From the NCBI GenBank assembly GCA_015056305.1, contig SVGO01000013.1, positions 1 through 32,740 on the forward strand: a stretch of DNA of 32,740 nt. The letters run 5' to 3'. A program made the translations under genes and the position numbers. Origin of the DNA: Clostridiales bacterium. GTDB lineage: Bacteria > Bacillota > Clostridia > Christensenellales > Aristaeellaceae. The notes beneath the pieces were generated by a model. It had not been told where the DNA came from and did not search any database. It worked only from the letters and a program-made list of their open reading frames with translations. Below, piece by piece: positions 6,910 through 15,049 of this stretch (the first letter of the stretch is position 1; each line of letters begins with the position of its first letter).

Positions 6910-7921
6910 GAATGGGCTGCTTTCTGCTGCGCGCGCGATACTCAATCATCTGTGCTGCGATGCTCACCGCAATCTCTGCCGGTGTTACAGCGCCAATATC
7001 CAGGCCGATCGGCGTCACGATGCGCGCGATATCCTCTTTTGTGAATCCCATATTGGTCAGCTTGGCGTTGACCGCTGCGGTTTTCCGCTTGCTGCCGATC
7101 ACACCGATATATCCCGCCTGCGTGCCCAGCGCGTAGGCCTGACACGCCAGATCGTTCTTATGCCCGCGGGTCATGATACAGATGCAATCCTGCCTTCCGA
7201 TCCTGAGCGCATTCTCCCAGGTCTCTTCCTCAAGAAGAATCACATCCTGCGCCTGAGGAAACAATGCCCTTTGGCAAAACTCAGGCCGATCTTCAATGAC
7301 CACGCACCTGAAATCCACGGCAGAGAGCACAGGCACAAGGGCCTGCGCAACATGCCCCCCGCCAAAGATATAGACCCGATCGGAATAAACCAGCTGCTCA
7401 GCGTAATAGGCATGGCCTTCCAGATGCATGGTGCGCGCCTCACATCCCAATTGATCGAGGAATGCATCCGGCAAGGTCGTTCCAAGAACCTTTTCGTGAT
7501 CACGCAGCATAAGCGCATGCCCGCTCAAATCGATGACAAGCCACGCATCTGTACCCGTTTCATATGCATCTGCCGCAGCTTCAGCAAGCAGCCGGATATC
7601 CTGATTATCTGCGGAGATATATTGAAAATGGACATTGACCGAGCCGCCGCAGATCATGCCGATATCCTCGCTCGCATATTCATAGAGTTCAAACGTCTTC
7701 AAATCCGATGCACGCTTTCGAAGAAGCGCATGCGCATGCGCAATACTGTTCCCCTCCACCGCGCCGCCGCCAACCGTTCCACATACACGGCCATGTTCAT
7801 CAACCAGCATATGGGACTGCGTTTTTCGTGGCGCAGAGCCCTTTCCGCCTGCCGCACTGACCAGTACGCACGGGATCTTCTGATCGATATGCATCACAAG
7901 CTGTTCAAAAACCTCTTTCAT
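6890..7921 (-). CDS. xdhC: XdhC-family molybdenum hydroxylase maturation protein
   Basis: A 343-residue protein with the two XdhC domains. The N-terminal half has AAGGKGSAPRKTQSHMLV and GTVGGGAVE. The C-terminal half has a Rossmann start, VYIFGGGHVAQALV, then RGHKNDL and IGVIGSKRK. XdhC proteins bind molybdenum cofactor and help make its terminal sulfur (or selenium) ligand before insertion into xanthine dehydrogenase-type enzymes. Its start overlaps the yqeB end by four bases (ATGA). Together with yqeB and selD this points to a selenium-dependent molybdenum hydroxylase, although no hydroxylase structural gene lies in the window. The C-terminus runs into the terminator hairpin shared with selD, so its last six residues are constrained by RNA structure. 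Confidence 0.92.
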   Translation of the reverse strand: MKEVFEQLVMHIDQKIPCVLVSAAGGKGSAPRKTQSHMLVDEHGRVCGTVGGGAVEGNSIAHAHALLRKRASDLKTFELYEYASEDIGMICGGSVNVHFQYISADNQDIRLLAEAAADAYETGTDAWLVIDLSGHALMLRDHEKVLGTTLPDAFLDQLGCEARTMHLEGHAYYAEQLVYSDRVYIFGGGHVAQALVPVLSAVDFRCVVIEDRPEFCQRALFPQAQDVILLEEETWENALRIGRQDCICIMTRGHKNDLACQAYALGTQAGYIGVIGSKRKTAAVNAKLTNMGFTKEDIARIVTPIGLDIGAVTPAEIAVSIAAQMIEYRARSRKQPIQKSCMA

Positions 7922-8748
7922 GGCTGTTCCTTTTCCGTTTTCATAACCTGTACACAGACCAGCTCCAATACGGTTCCGGCAATACAGCGCGCCTTATCTG
8001 AAATGGTAAAGCAATTCTCATATTCTTCTCGCCGGGGATCGATATCAGCAATCTTGAATCCCCTGGTCACGACAAACCCTTCACGGATCAGACCGCGGAT
8101 CAGACCCGGAATTGAAGCTGTCACAGAGAATTCGCCTTCGTCATTTTTGATGACCGCGATGGTTTCGCCCCGATTCACATAATCGCCGATTGCACGAACA
8201 TGGCGGATGACACCGGCGTGATCGGCATGGATCACGCGCTCAGCCGCATAGCCGCCGATCCTACCGGGGACGCCCGTGTTGGGCTGTGCTGCGCCGCGCA
8301 TCATGATTCTGCCAAGATTATGCCCACGCATGGTCTCGATGACCGCGTGAACATCTTCTCCCGCCACAAAGCCTGGACCCAACGCAACAGTCAGCGGCGC
8401 CATGGCCATATGAGTACCCATATTGCGCTTGGCGATCATGGCATCTACGACAACAATTGGTTTCAGCACCGCGATACATGCCCCTTGAGGATCGACATAT
8501 AGCGGCACTGCCTGCTGCGCCCAAACCGCTTCCATCTCGGATAGCGCATCAATCCGAACAGCCGTCATGCCCTCCACCGCGGCCTTACCATCATACACAG
8601 CCTCGCTGACTGCAACCTGCCTGCGAATTGCAGCAGGAGCGTCCGTTTCCAGCACCAGCACGCGGAAACCCGCTCGCCAGAGCTTATGAATCACAGCGGT
8701 GGCCATGTCTCCGCCGCCGCGCACGATAATGAGCTGATTCGTATCCAT
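7918..8748 (-). CDS. yqeB: YqeB/EF2563-family selenium-dependent molybdenum hydroxylase system protein
   Basis: A 276-residue protein starting MDTNQLIIVRGGGDMATAVI, a nucleotide-binding-like glycine-rich opening, followed by LETDAPAAIRRQVAVSEAVYDG and the distinctive VVDAMIAKRNMGTHMAMAP and ALGPGFVAGEDVHAVIET blocks. These match the EF2563/YqeB family, whose genes mark genomes that use selenium as a labile molybdenum-hydroxylase cofactor; the biochemical step is not established. An in-frame ATG at 8784 is rejected because no ribosome site precedes it, while GAGG lies upstream of 8748. It heads a two-gene operon with xdhC. Confidence 0.9.
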   Translation of the reverse strand: MDTNQLIIVRGGGDMATAVIHKLWRAGFRVLVLETDAPAAIRRQVAVSEAVYDGKAAVEGMTAVRIDALSEMEAVWAQQAVPLYVDPQGACIAVLKPIVVVDAMIAKRNMGTHMAMAPLTVALGPGFVAGEDVHAVIETMRGHNLGRIMMRGAAQPNTGVPGRIGGYAAERVIHADHAGVIRHVRAIGDYVNRGETIAVIKNDEGEFSVTASIPGLIRGLIREGFVVTRGFKIADIDPRREEYENCFTISDKARCIAGTVLELVCVQVMKTEKEQP

Positions 8749-8779
8749 TGCAAAACAAACCTCGAACGATGATGACACT

Positions 8780-8808
8780 ATCATAACACAAAAAGGAGGG
8801 CTGTGACA
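8780..8808 (-). promoter_or_regulatory. Possible promoter of yqeB-xdhC
   Basis: A good -10, TATGAT (8780-8785 on the minus strand), lies about 32 bases before the yqeB ATG. The -35 region is poor (TGTCAC at the right distance) and falls in the loop of the preceding spoVAE terminator, so expression may need an activator. Confidence 0.35.
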
Positions 8809-8817
8809 CCCCTCCTT
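8791..8817 (-). terminator. Terminator after spoVAE
   Basis: On the minus strand AAGGAGGG pairs with CCCTCCTT across a nine-base loop, followed by a T tract, 13 bases after the spoVAE stop codon. Confidence 0.8.
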
Positions 8818-8829
8818 AAAAATTCGCTC

Positions 8830-9201
8830 TTACTGCTTCATCTTCGGCTTGAAAACCAGCGCAGCCAGATAGCCAAAGAATACAGCTGCAGCAATTCCGC
8901 CTGCAGCCGAGACCACGCCGCCTGTGAACGCGCCCAGAATCCCCTCGCTCTTTGCTGCTTCGATGGCCCCGTGACTCAGCGTATACCCAAATCCTGTCAA
9001 AGGAACGGTCGCCCCGGCACCGGCAAAATCGATCAGCGGCTTGTATAGACCAATCGCGCCAAGAATCACGCCGCAGGTTACATAGCCCACCAGAATCCTC
9101 GCGCTGGTCAGTTTTGTTTTCATGATCAACAGCTGTCCGATGGCGCAAAGTATGCCGCCGACCAGAAACGCTTTTGGATACATCATCAGCATTTCGAGCA
9201 T
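8830..9201 (-). CDS. spoVAE: Stage V sporulation protein AE (SpoVAEb-type)
   Basis: A 123-residue, all-membrane protein of the SpoVAC/SpoVAE family, part of the SpoVA channel that moves dipicolinic acid with calcium into the forespore and out at germination. Typical phrases are GGILCAIGQLLI near the start, the central FAGAGATVPLTGFGYTLSHG, and a glycine/alanine-rich last helix. Length is normal. AAGGAGGGATCTGT precedes the ATG. It overlaps the spoVAD end by 16 bases and is followed by a terminator, so spoVAD-spoVAE is a closed two-gene unit here without spoVAC in front. Confidence 0.93.
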   Translation of the reverse strand: MLEMLMMYPKAFLVGGILCAIGQLLIMKTKLTSARILVGYVTCGVILGAIGLYKPLIDFAGAGATVPLTGFGYTLSHGAIEAAKSEGILGAFTGGVVSAAGGIAAAVFFGYLAALVFKPKMKQ

Positions 9202-10232
9202 ACAGATCCCTCCTTATGTTCCAGCACGACAGCATGCGCCACGCTGGGAATGCTCTCGCCCTGCATGCTCGACGTTGGGCTGAGCAACGCGCCCGTAGCC
9301 AGAAACAGCACCCGGCCCAGCTTGCCGCCGGATATCTGCGGCAGAATATGCGCGCAAAGCATACTCGCTGCACAGCCGCATCCACTGCCTCCACAATGCG
9401 TGTCCTGCTGCGGCGAAAAGATTTCGCATCCGCAATCAAACAGCTTTTCCGGTCGGACGCCGATCCCCTTTTGCTCCAGCAGTTCGATCAGCAAATCGCG
9501 ACCCAACTGCCCAAGATCTCCTGTCACGACAAGGTCGTAATCATCGAAGCTGCGCTTCATGTCCGCCAGATGGACCGCGATCGTATCCGCAGCTGCAGGG
9601 GCCATCGCCGCGCCCATGTTGTTTTGATCGGCAATGCCCATATCGATTACCTTGCCGCAAGTGGTGTGCGTCAGCACAATCGAAGTGCCTTCAGCCGCTG
9701 CACCGCTGCCCAGCATGACAGCGCCTGCGCCGGTCACCGTCCATTGGGCGGTTGGCGTACGCTGGTTGCCCAGCTCAAGCGGCGCGCGGTACTGGCGCTC
9801 TGCTGTGCAGAAATGGCTGCATGTCGCACAGACAATCCGATCTGCATAGCCGCCGTCCGCGAGCATGCCGCCCAGCGAGAGAGATTCAGACATTGTCGAG
9901 CAAGCTCCATAAAGCCCATAGAAGGGAATCTGCAGATTGCGGGCAGCAAATCCTGCCGAGATGATCTGGTTGAGCAGATCGCCAGCGAGAAGCATCTGTA
10001 CATCTTCCAGACTGCATCGCACCCGCTGCACACAGCGTTTCACCGCAGATTCCAGCAGACTGCGCTCTGCGGCTTCAAATGACTGCTGACCGTTAAGCTC
10101 ATCAGGAATGATCTCATCAAACTCATTGCCATGCGGCCCGGCATATTCCTTTTGCCCGGCGATGCTTGCCCAGGAAAGCACAGCGGGTTTGCCCGGCAGG
10201 CATACCGTCCTTCCGCCTGTTCTTCGACTCAT
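9186..10232 (-). CDS. spoVAD: Stage V sporulation protein AD
   Basis: A 348-residue thiolase-fold protein, the dipicolinic-acid-binding SpoVA subunit lying on the inner spore membrane. Recognisable parts are the opening GRTVCLPGKPAVLSWASIAG, the thiolase-like FYGLYGACSTMSESL (active-site cysteine position of the ancestral fold), GAGAVMLGS, VTGDLGQLGRDLL and the HCGGSGCGCAASM block. The upstream in-frame extension to 10319 is rejected because AAGGATGTGAACGT precedes ATG 10232 and family members start close to this. It is normally the middle gene of spoVAC-AD-AE; here a hairpin and an unrelated transporter operon lie upstream. Confidence 0.94.
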   Translation of the reverse strand: MSRRTGGRTVCLPGKPAVLSWASIAGQKEYAGPHGNEFDEIIPDELNGQQSFEAAERSLLESAVKRCVQRVRCSLEDVQMLLAGDLLNQIISAGFAARNLQIPFYGLYGACSTMSESLSLGGMLADGGYADRIVCATCSHFCTAERQYRAPLELGNQRTPTAQWTVTGAGAVMLGSGAAAEGTSIVLTHTTCGKVIDMGIADQNNMGAAMAPAAADTIAVHLADMKRSFDDYDLVVTGDLGQLGRDLLIELLEQKGIGVRPEKLFDCGCEIFSPQQDTHCGGSGCGCAASMLCAHILPQISGGKLGRVLFLATGALLSPTSSMQGESIPSVAHAVVLEHKEGSVCSKC

Positions 10233-10293
10233 ACGTTCACATCCTTGCAAACTTTTTCTGCTATCCTCTGCGGATTCTAGAAGAAGTATGCAC

Positions 10294-10328
10294 AATTCCC
10301 CCTTAACCATCGCGGTCAAGGGGGAATT
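10294..10328 (-). terminator. 15-bp inverted repeat after the MFS gene, probable terminator
   Basis: AATTCCCCCTTAACC (10294-10308) pairs with GGTCAAGGGGGAATT (10314-10328) around a five-base loop, with one wobble on the minus strand. It sits five bases after the MFS stop. There is no real T tract, so it could equally be an RNA-stabilising hairpin or a protein site in front of spoVAD. Confidence 0.55.
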
Positions 10329-10332
10329 CAGA

Positions 10333-11514
10333 TTATGAATCTGCTTTAATTCTGCTTTTTCTGAGGCAAACGAACATCACCAGTGGGAAAACAAGCGCTG
10401 CAAGAATACCCATCTTCATATTCTCGCCCGCAAGACCGGAAACAAAGCCCACGAGCGTCGGACCGCTGCTGCAGCCCAGATCGCCTGCCAGCGCCAGCAT
10501 CGCAAACATGGCCGTTCCGCCGTTGCGCAGCGCTACAGCCGCTCTGCTGAACGTGCCCGGCCACATGATGCCCACCGTCAGACCGCAAAGTGCGCAGCCA
10601 ACAACGCTCAGCGCAGGCGATGGAGCAAGGCTGATCAGCAGATATGCGCCGATACAGAGTGCCGAACTGAGTGTCATGAATCGCTCCAGATCGATCTGCT
10701 CGCCGTACTTGCCGTAAAACACGCGAGAAAGGCCCATCATGATGGCAAATGTCATCGGTCCGACAAGATCGCCAAACGCCTTTGTAAGGCCAAGACCCCG
10801 CTCGGCAAACGCTGAGGACCACTGGCCCACCGCCTGCTCGCTCGCGCCGGAACAAAGCATCATCAGCATCAGGATCCAGAAGGTCTTGCTTGTAAAAAGC
10901 TGCGGCAGGCTCATGCCCTTTTCCCCATCGGAAATCAGCGGTGCAATCGGCGTTTTTGCAAAAATCCAGGCATTGACCAAAGGAATCATCGCCCAGATCC
11001 AGGCGAGTACACGCCAGTTTTCAATACCAGCCAGCTTGAAAAAGAGCGTGGAAATCAACACGACGCCGACATGTCCCCAGCAATAGAAGGAATGCAGCAG
11101 ACTCATCGCCTTTTCCTTGTTGTCCGTCGGGCAGCTCTCCATGACGGGACTGACAAGTACCTCGATGATGCCGCCGCCGATCGCGTAGACCATGATCGCG
11201 ATCACGATTCCTGCAAAGGGATCCATCATACCCGGCAGGATCGTCAGCAGAATCAATCCTGCTGCGGCACAGATATGCGCAATCACGCCAGACATTCGAT
11301 AGCCGATTCTATCCATAAACAGCGAGGAAAGCATATCCACGATCAGCTGAATTGCGAAATTGATCGTCACCAGCAGCGTAATCTGACTGAGCGGAATCTG
11401 ATAGGTATCCTGCAGCGTAATGAAAAGCAGCGGAATGAAATTATTGACGATCGCCTGCGCGATATAGCCCAGAAAGCACGCCGTAATCGTCGTCTTATAG
11501 GTGAATTTAATCAT
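10333..11514 (-). CDS. Major facilitator superfamily transporter, probably for a sugar or sugar acid
   Basis: A 393-residue protein with about twelve hydrophobic helices. Between helices 2 and 3 it has MDRIGYRMSG, a form of the MFS D-R-x-G motif. The two halves are joined by a hydrophilic stretch near KTPIAPLISDGEKG. The family exchanges or co-transports small solutes with protons. AAGGAACGAG precedes the ATG, 26 bases behind a DUF2264 gene, so the two form an operon and probably serve one carbohydrate-related substrate. The substrate cannot be read from the sequence. Confidence 0.85.
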   Translation of the reverse strand: MIKFTYKTTITACFLGYIAQAIVNNFIPLLFITLQDTYQIPLSQITLLVTINFAIQLIVDMLSSLFMDRIGYRMSGVIAHICAAAGLILLTILPGMMDPFAGIVIAIMVYAIGGGIIEVLVSPVMESCPTDNKEKAMSLLHSFYCWGHVGVVLISTLFFKLAGIENWRVLAWIWAMIPLVNAWIFAKTPIAPLISDGEKGMSLPQLFTSKTFWILMLMMLCSGASEQAVGQWSSAFAERGLGLTKAFGDLVGPMTFAIMMGLSRVFYGKYGEQIDLERFMTLSSALCIGAYLLISLAPSPALSVVGCALCGLTVGIMWPGTFSRAAVALRNGGTAMFAMLALAGDLGCSSGPTLVGFVSGLAGENMKMGILAALVFPLVMFVCLRKSRIKADS

Positions 11515-11540
11515 ATTCTCGTTCCTTTGAAATGCTCGGA

Positions 11541-13343
11541 TTACTCCGTCCAGTCAAGCACAGACTGCGGAATAGACTCCGGCAGTTCGTCGCCGGAAGC
11601 ACAGTAGACAGCACATACGAGTTCATGCACGCCCGGATCAATCGCCGCATGCAGCATCGGCAGAACCGTTCTGGTATGCATCAGATTCGTATTGCACTCA
11701 GGCTGAATTGTCTCGCCGCGCACATAACCCTTGATCGCATAGATCGCCGACGTGCCATACGCGCCACGCGCAGATGCATACTGGTCATCGGCAGCGATGA
11801 TCGTACGGATGCGGTCGCATGGACGAGCGCCGGGCCAGTCACGCTTGACCGCAAAGGCGCCTTCTGCCGCCTGAAGCCTGCGATCGCTGCGCACGACATG
11901 CCTGCGGACGTGCCAGTTGCCGTCAACCGGAATAATCTGGGTATCGATCAGCACGTTTTCAAGCGGAGACCAGCGGCAGACGACCCTGTCCTCGCTGAGC
12001 GCAAAGCTCTCGCAGCCGCTGCGGGCATGCCAAAGGCCGCGTCCGCTCTCCTTGACGGCCAGCATGCTGTCGTACGCGCCCTTTTGGAGCGTGCCGGCTT
12101 CCTTGACCACAGAGAATGTGAACTGCGTGGAATACGCGAACTTCTCATACTTCTCGTCCTCGTGCATGTGCTCGTACGCATGATTGCCTGCAGTATAAGC
12201 CGTGACCATGCGATTATCCGCATCTCTGGTGATCAGAAGACGAACCTGCTCATCCAGGAACCGATCTGGCGCGCGGTGTTCGGTTTCCTTGCTTGCCCAG
12301 AAGGGATGATCCTCGCCAAGCGCGAGCACGGCAAACACCTTCATCGCCCAATACGGCGAGCCGGGCGCATTGTAGCCCTCGCTGATGCACAGATTCGGAT
12401 AACCATAACCGACCGTCAGAACGCCATCGCGATCGAAGATCGGCAGCTTCATCCAGGATCGAATATTCGACAGCAGCGCATGCTTGATCTCGCCCCAGCT
12501 CATTTCATCCGGCTTCTCTCCGGCGAGCGCCATGGCGGACCAGAAGGAGGACTGCGCGAAGCGATATGTAAGGCTTCTGCCATACGGCAGCGCACGTCCC
12601 TCTCCGTCGAACCAGCAGGCAAACCGCGGCGCGATCAGCTTGGCGCGCTCAATAAAGCGCGCTGCGCGCTCCGGCACACGATCCCCCATCACGCGAGCAT
12701 AGACCAGTCCATAATAATGGAAAGCCCAGAGCGTATAATAGTCCCGCTGGGTCGCCTTATCAAAATACCACCCGTCGGCAACATAATGGCTCTCCGCCAG
12801 CGAGAGGTCTTCTTCCAGCCGTTCTTCATTCACCGGGCGGCCGATATGCATGAAACCAGTATTGACCAGCACGCGGAAAAAGCGCCAGTTATTCTTAGGC
12901 ATATCATGCAGGTTAATCTGATTGAGCCACGCGACCAGATTGTCCTGCTGTTCGGGCGTAAGCTCATGATAGAACCGATTCGGAATCAAACACAGCGCCA
13001 TGCCCATGACGGCCATCTCGACCATTCTCTGATCAAACGGGCCGATGTCGCCCCAGTATTCCTCGTGTCTGGGATCCGTGCCATGGATAATGCCTTCCTT
13101 CCAAAGGGCCCAATACGGCTCGGCTTCGGGGCATTTTCCTGCAAGCATCGGGACAAGAGCCCACAAAACGCGAGAAAAACCTTCCATGCCGGCGACATCC
13201 TCGCTGTAATGCGCACTACCCTCACCGATGAGCAGCCTTGCTTTTCCCGGGGACAGGCACTTGACCAGCGGATCGATGAGCTGCACAGCGGCATGAATCA
13301 TCTCCGAACGCGTGCGAATCGGATTATTGCGAATCTCATTCAT
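11541..13343 (-). CDS. DUF2264 domain-containing protein, possible carbohydrate-active enzyme
   Basis: A protein of about 600 residues. The central part contains VAWLNQINLHDMPKNNWRFF, the typical DUF2264 core, with many aromatic and acidic residues (YADGW-like VADGWYFD, DYYTLWAFHYYGL) as in alpha/alpha-barrel sugar-acting proteins such as glycoside hydrolase-like or lyase-like enzymes. No signal peptide is seen, so it acts in the cytoplasm. The first possible codon is a TTG at 13364. ATG 13349 sits only three bases after AAAGGA, so ATG 13343 (nine bases) is preferred. A near-consensus promoter lies upstream and an MFS gene follows. A role in handling an imported, perhaps uronate-containing, oligosaccharide is a guess from context. 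Confidence 0.82.
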   Translation of the reverse strand: MNEIRNNPIRTRSEMIHAAVQLIDPLVKCLSPGKARLLIGEGSAHYSEDVAGMEGFSRVLWALVPMLAGKCPEAEPYWALWKEGIIHGTDPRHEEYWGDIGPFDQRMVEMAVMGMALCLIPNRFYHELTPEQQDNLVAWLNQINLHDMPKNNWRFFRVLVNTGFMHIGRPVNEERLEEDLSLAESHYVADGWYFDKATQRDYYTLWAFHYYGLVYARVMGDRVPERAARFIERAKLIAPRFACWFDGEGRALPYGRSLTYRFAQSSFWSAMALAGEKPDEMSWGEIKHALLSNIRSWMKLPIFDRDGVLTVGYGYPNLCISEGYNAPGSPYWAMKVFAVLALGEDHPFWASKETEHRAPDRFLDEQVRLLITRDADNRMVTAYTAGNHAYEHMHEDEKYEKFAYSTQFTFSVVKEAGTLQKGAYDSMLAVKESGRGLWHARSGCESFALSEDRVVCRWSPLENVLIDTQIIPVDGNWHVRRHVVRSDRRLQAAEGAFAVKRDWPGARPCDRIRTIIAADDQYASARGAYGTSAIYAIKGYVRGETIQPECNTNLMHTRTVLPMLHAAIDPGVHELVCAVYCASGDELPESIPQSVLDWTE

Positions 13344-13388
13344 ATCCATGTATCCTTTCGGCAAAGTATATCGACAAATTCTGATTCA

Positions 13389-13417
13389 ATTGTAAGCCTT
13401 TCAGGCAAAAGTTTCAA
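13389..13417 (-). promoter_or_regulatory. Promoter of the DUF2264-MFS operon
   Basis: TTGAAA (13412-13417, minus strand) and TACAAT (13389-13394) with 17-base spacing, about 45 bases before the start codon. The spacer contains the self-complementary AGCCTTTCAGGC region (GCCTgaaAGGC), a possible operator. Confidence 0.7.
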
Positions 13418-13454
13418 TACCCACCAACCCGCACACGAAGAAGATTTATGCAGC

Positions 13455-13485
13455 AAAAGACCGATCTTCAAAAGACCGGTCTCTT
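13455..13485 (-). terminator. Terminator of the liv operon
   Basis: On the minus strand AAGAGACCGGTCTT pairs with AAGATCGGTCTTTT around a TTG loop, with G-T wobbles, ending in a run of T. It lies 14 bases after the livF stop codon. Confidence 0.88.
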
Positions 13486-13499
13486 ATGTTTATACGGTT

Positions 13500-14213
13500 T
13501 TAATTCGATCCCAGATATGCGTTCTTCACAGCCTCATTGACGAGCAGTTCCTGACCGCTGCCGGTCATGGTGATGCTGCCCGTTTCCATGACGAAGCCGA
13601 AGTCCGCGCAGCGCAGCGCGGCATTCGCATTCTGCTCGATGAGCAGGATGGTGATGCCCTCGCTCTTGAGATCGCGGATGATGGAGAAAATATCCTTGAC
13701 GACCAGCGGCGCAAGACCCAGAGACGGTTCGTCCATCATCAGCAGCTTCGGCTTGGCCATCATCGCGCGCCCAACGGCCAGCATCTGCTGCTCGCCGCCG
13801 GAGAGCGTGCCGGCCAACTGCCATTCACGCTCCTTGAGACGCGGGAAGCGGCGATAGATATCCTTGATGCCCTCTTCGATTTCGTCCTTATCCTTACGCA
13901 GATAAGCGCCGATCTTGAGATTCTCCTTGACGGTCAGATTTGCAAACACACGGCGTCCTTCCGGAACCATCGCGATACCCTCTGCGACGATCTTCTGGGA
14001 GTTGAGCGACGTGATATCGCGGCCCATGAAATTGATGCTGCCGTCGCTGGGCTTGACAAGACCGGAGATCGCACGCAGCGTCGTCGACTTTCCTGCGCCG
14101 TTGGCGCCGATGAGCGTCACAATCTGACCCTGACGTACGTCAAAGCTGATGCCCTTGAGCGCCTCAATGCCGCCGTAATTCACCTTCAAATCGGTGACCT
14201 TGAGCATAATCAT
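13500..14213 (-). CDS. livF: Branched-chain amino acid ABC transporter ATPase LivF
   Basis: A 237-residue ABC ATPase. Walker A is GANGAGKST (residues 36-44), the signature LSGGEQQ (137-143), Walker B LLMMDEP (157-163) with SLGLAP, the LivF-typical D-loop region, and the switch histidine position occupied in IEQNANAAL. LivF and LivG form the motor under the LivHM permease that imports leucine, isoleucine, valine or related substrates. Start overlaps livG by four bases. It is last in the operon and is followed by a strong terminator. Confidence 0.95.
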   Translation of the reverse strand: MIMLKVTDLKVNYGGIEALKGISFDVRQGQIVTLIGANGAGKSTTLRAISGLVKPSDGSINFMGRDITSLNSQKIVAEGIAMVPEGRRVFANLTVKENLKIGAYLRKDKDEIEEGIKDIYRRFPRLKEREWQLAGTLSGGEQQMLAVGRAMMAKPKLLMMDEPSLGLAPLVVKDIFSIIRDLKSEGITILLIEQNANAALRCADFGFVMETGSITMTGSGQELLVNEAVKNAYLGSN

Positions 14214-15049
14214 TCTTCATCCACCCCCAGATATGCCGCGATGACGGCAGGATTATCGCGCACCTCTTTGGGCGTGCCCTCGGCAATCTGCTTGCCAAAG
14301 TCGATGACATAGATGCGGTCGGAAATGCCCATGACCAGATTCATATGATGCTCGATCATAAATACGGTCAGATTAAACTTTTCTTTGATTTCCTTGATGA
14401 ATTCGCCAAGCTCTTCCGTCTCCTGCGGGTTCATGCCGGCTGCCGGCTCATCAAGCAGCAGCAGCTTGGGATGGGTTGCCAGCGCGCGAGCAATCTCCAG
14501 GCGGCGCTGCTGACCGTACGGCAACGAGGTCGCAAGCTCATCCGCAACACCGTCGAGACCGACAATCTTCAGCAGTTCCATCGCTTCCTCACGCATTTCG
14601 CGCTCTTCGCGCAGATTCAGGCGGAAGGTTGCGGTGAAGACATTGCTGGTGCGGCGCATATGCATCGCGATCAGCACGTTGTTGAACACGGTCTGGCTCT
14701 TGAACAAGCGGATATTCTGGAAAGTGCGTGCAATGCCCAGCTTGGTGATCTTGTCCGGCGTATGGACAACACGCTTGGTATACTTGCCGTCATTCACGCC
14801 CGCATACGCACGCTTCATCTTACCATTGGGGAAGTTCTCCACGATGGTGGCACCCAAGAAATCCACGCGGCCATTCGTCGGCTCATACACGCCCGTGATA
14901 CAGTTAAACGCGGTCGTCTTGCCGGCGCCATTGGGTCCGATCAGCGCAACAATCTCGCCCTCGTTGATATCCATGGAGAGATTGTTGACCGCGACGACGC
15001 CGCCAAACTGCATCGTCACGTTTTCCACATGCAATACATTCTGGCTCAT
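14210..15049 (-). CDS. livG: Branched-chain amino acid ABC transporter ATPase LivG
   Basis: A 279-residue ABC ATPase with Walker A GPNGAGKT (residues 38-45), the LivG-style signature LPYGQQRRLEIARAL in place of LSGGQ, Walker B LLLLDEPAAGMNP and switch histidine in MIEHHMNLVM. A roughly 25-residue insertion after Walker A (NGKMKRAYAGVNDGKYTKRV) is longer than in E. coli LivG but is seen in LivG-like proteins. Ends overlap neighbours on both sides by four bases, so livM-livG-livF are translated as a chain. Confidence 0.95.
   Translation of the reverse strand: MSQNVLHVENVTMQFGGVVAVNNLSMDINEGEIVALIGPNGAGKTTAFNCITGVYEPTNGRVDFLGATIVENFPNGKMKRAYAGVNDGKYTKRVVHTPDKITKLGIARTFQNIRLFKSQTVFNNVLIAMHMRRTSNVFTATFRLNLREEREMREEAMELLKIVGLDGVADELATSLPYGQQRRLEIARALATHPKLLLLDEPAAGMNPQETEELGEFIKEIKEKFNLTVFMIEHHMNLVMGISDRIYVIDFGKQIAEGTPKEVRDNPAVIAAYLGVDEE

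Noticed and set aside
6779-8182. A 467-codon plus-strand frame opposite xdhC and yqeB
   Set aside because: It starts inside selD, crosses its terminator, and mirrors XdhC/YqeB.
10255-10290. Sigma-G-type promoter (GCATA with a weak downstream box) for spoVAD
   Set aside because: Only the -35-like part fits; the -10 part matches poorly, so it was not called. A similar weak match upstream of spoVAC (about 19140-19172) was rejected for wrong spacing.
11532-14312. A 926-codon open frame on the plus strand
   Set aside because: It runs antisense through the DUF2264 gene and livF, both well supported. It has no ribosome site and its translation shows no family features; it is a by-product of GC-rich codon bias.
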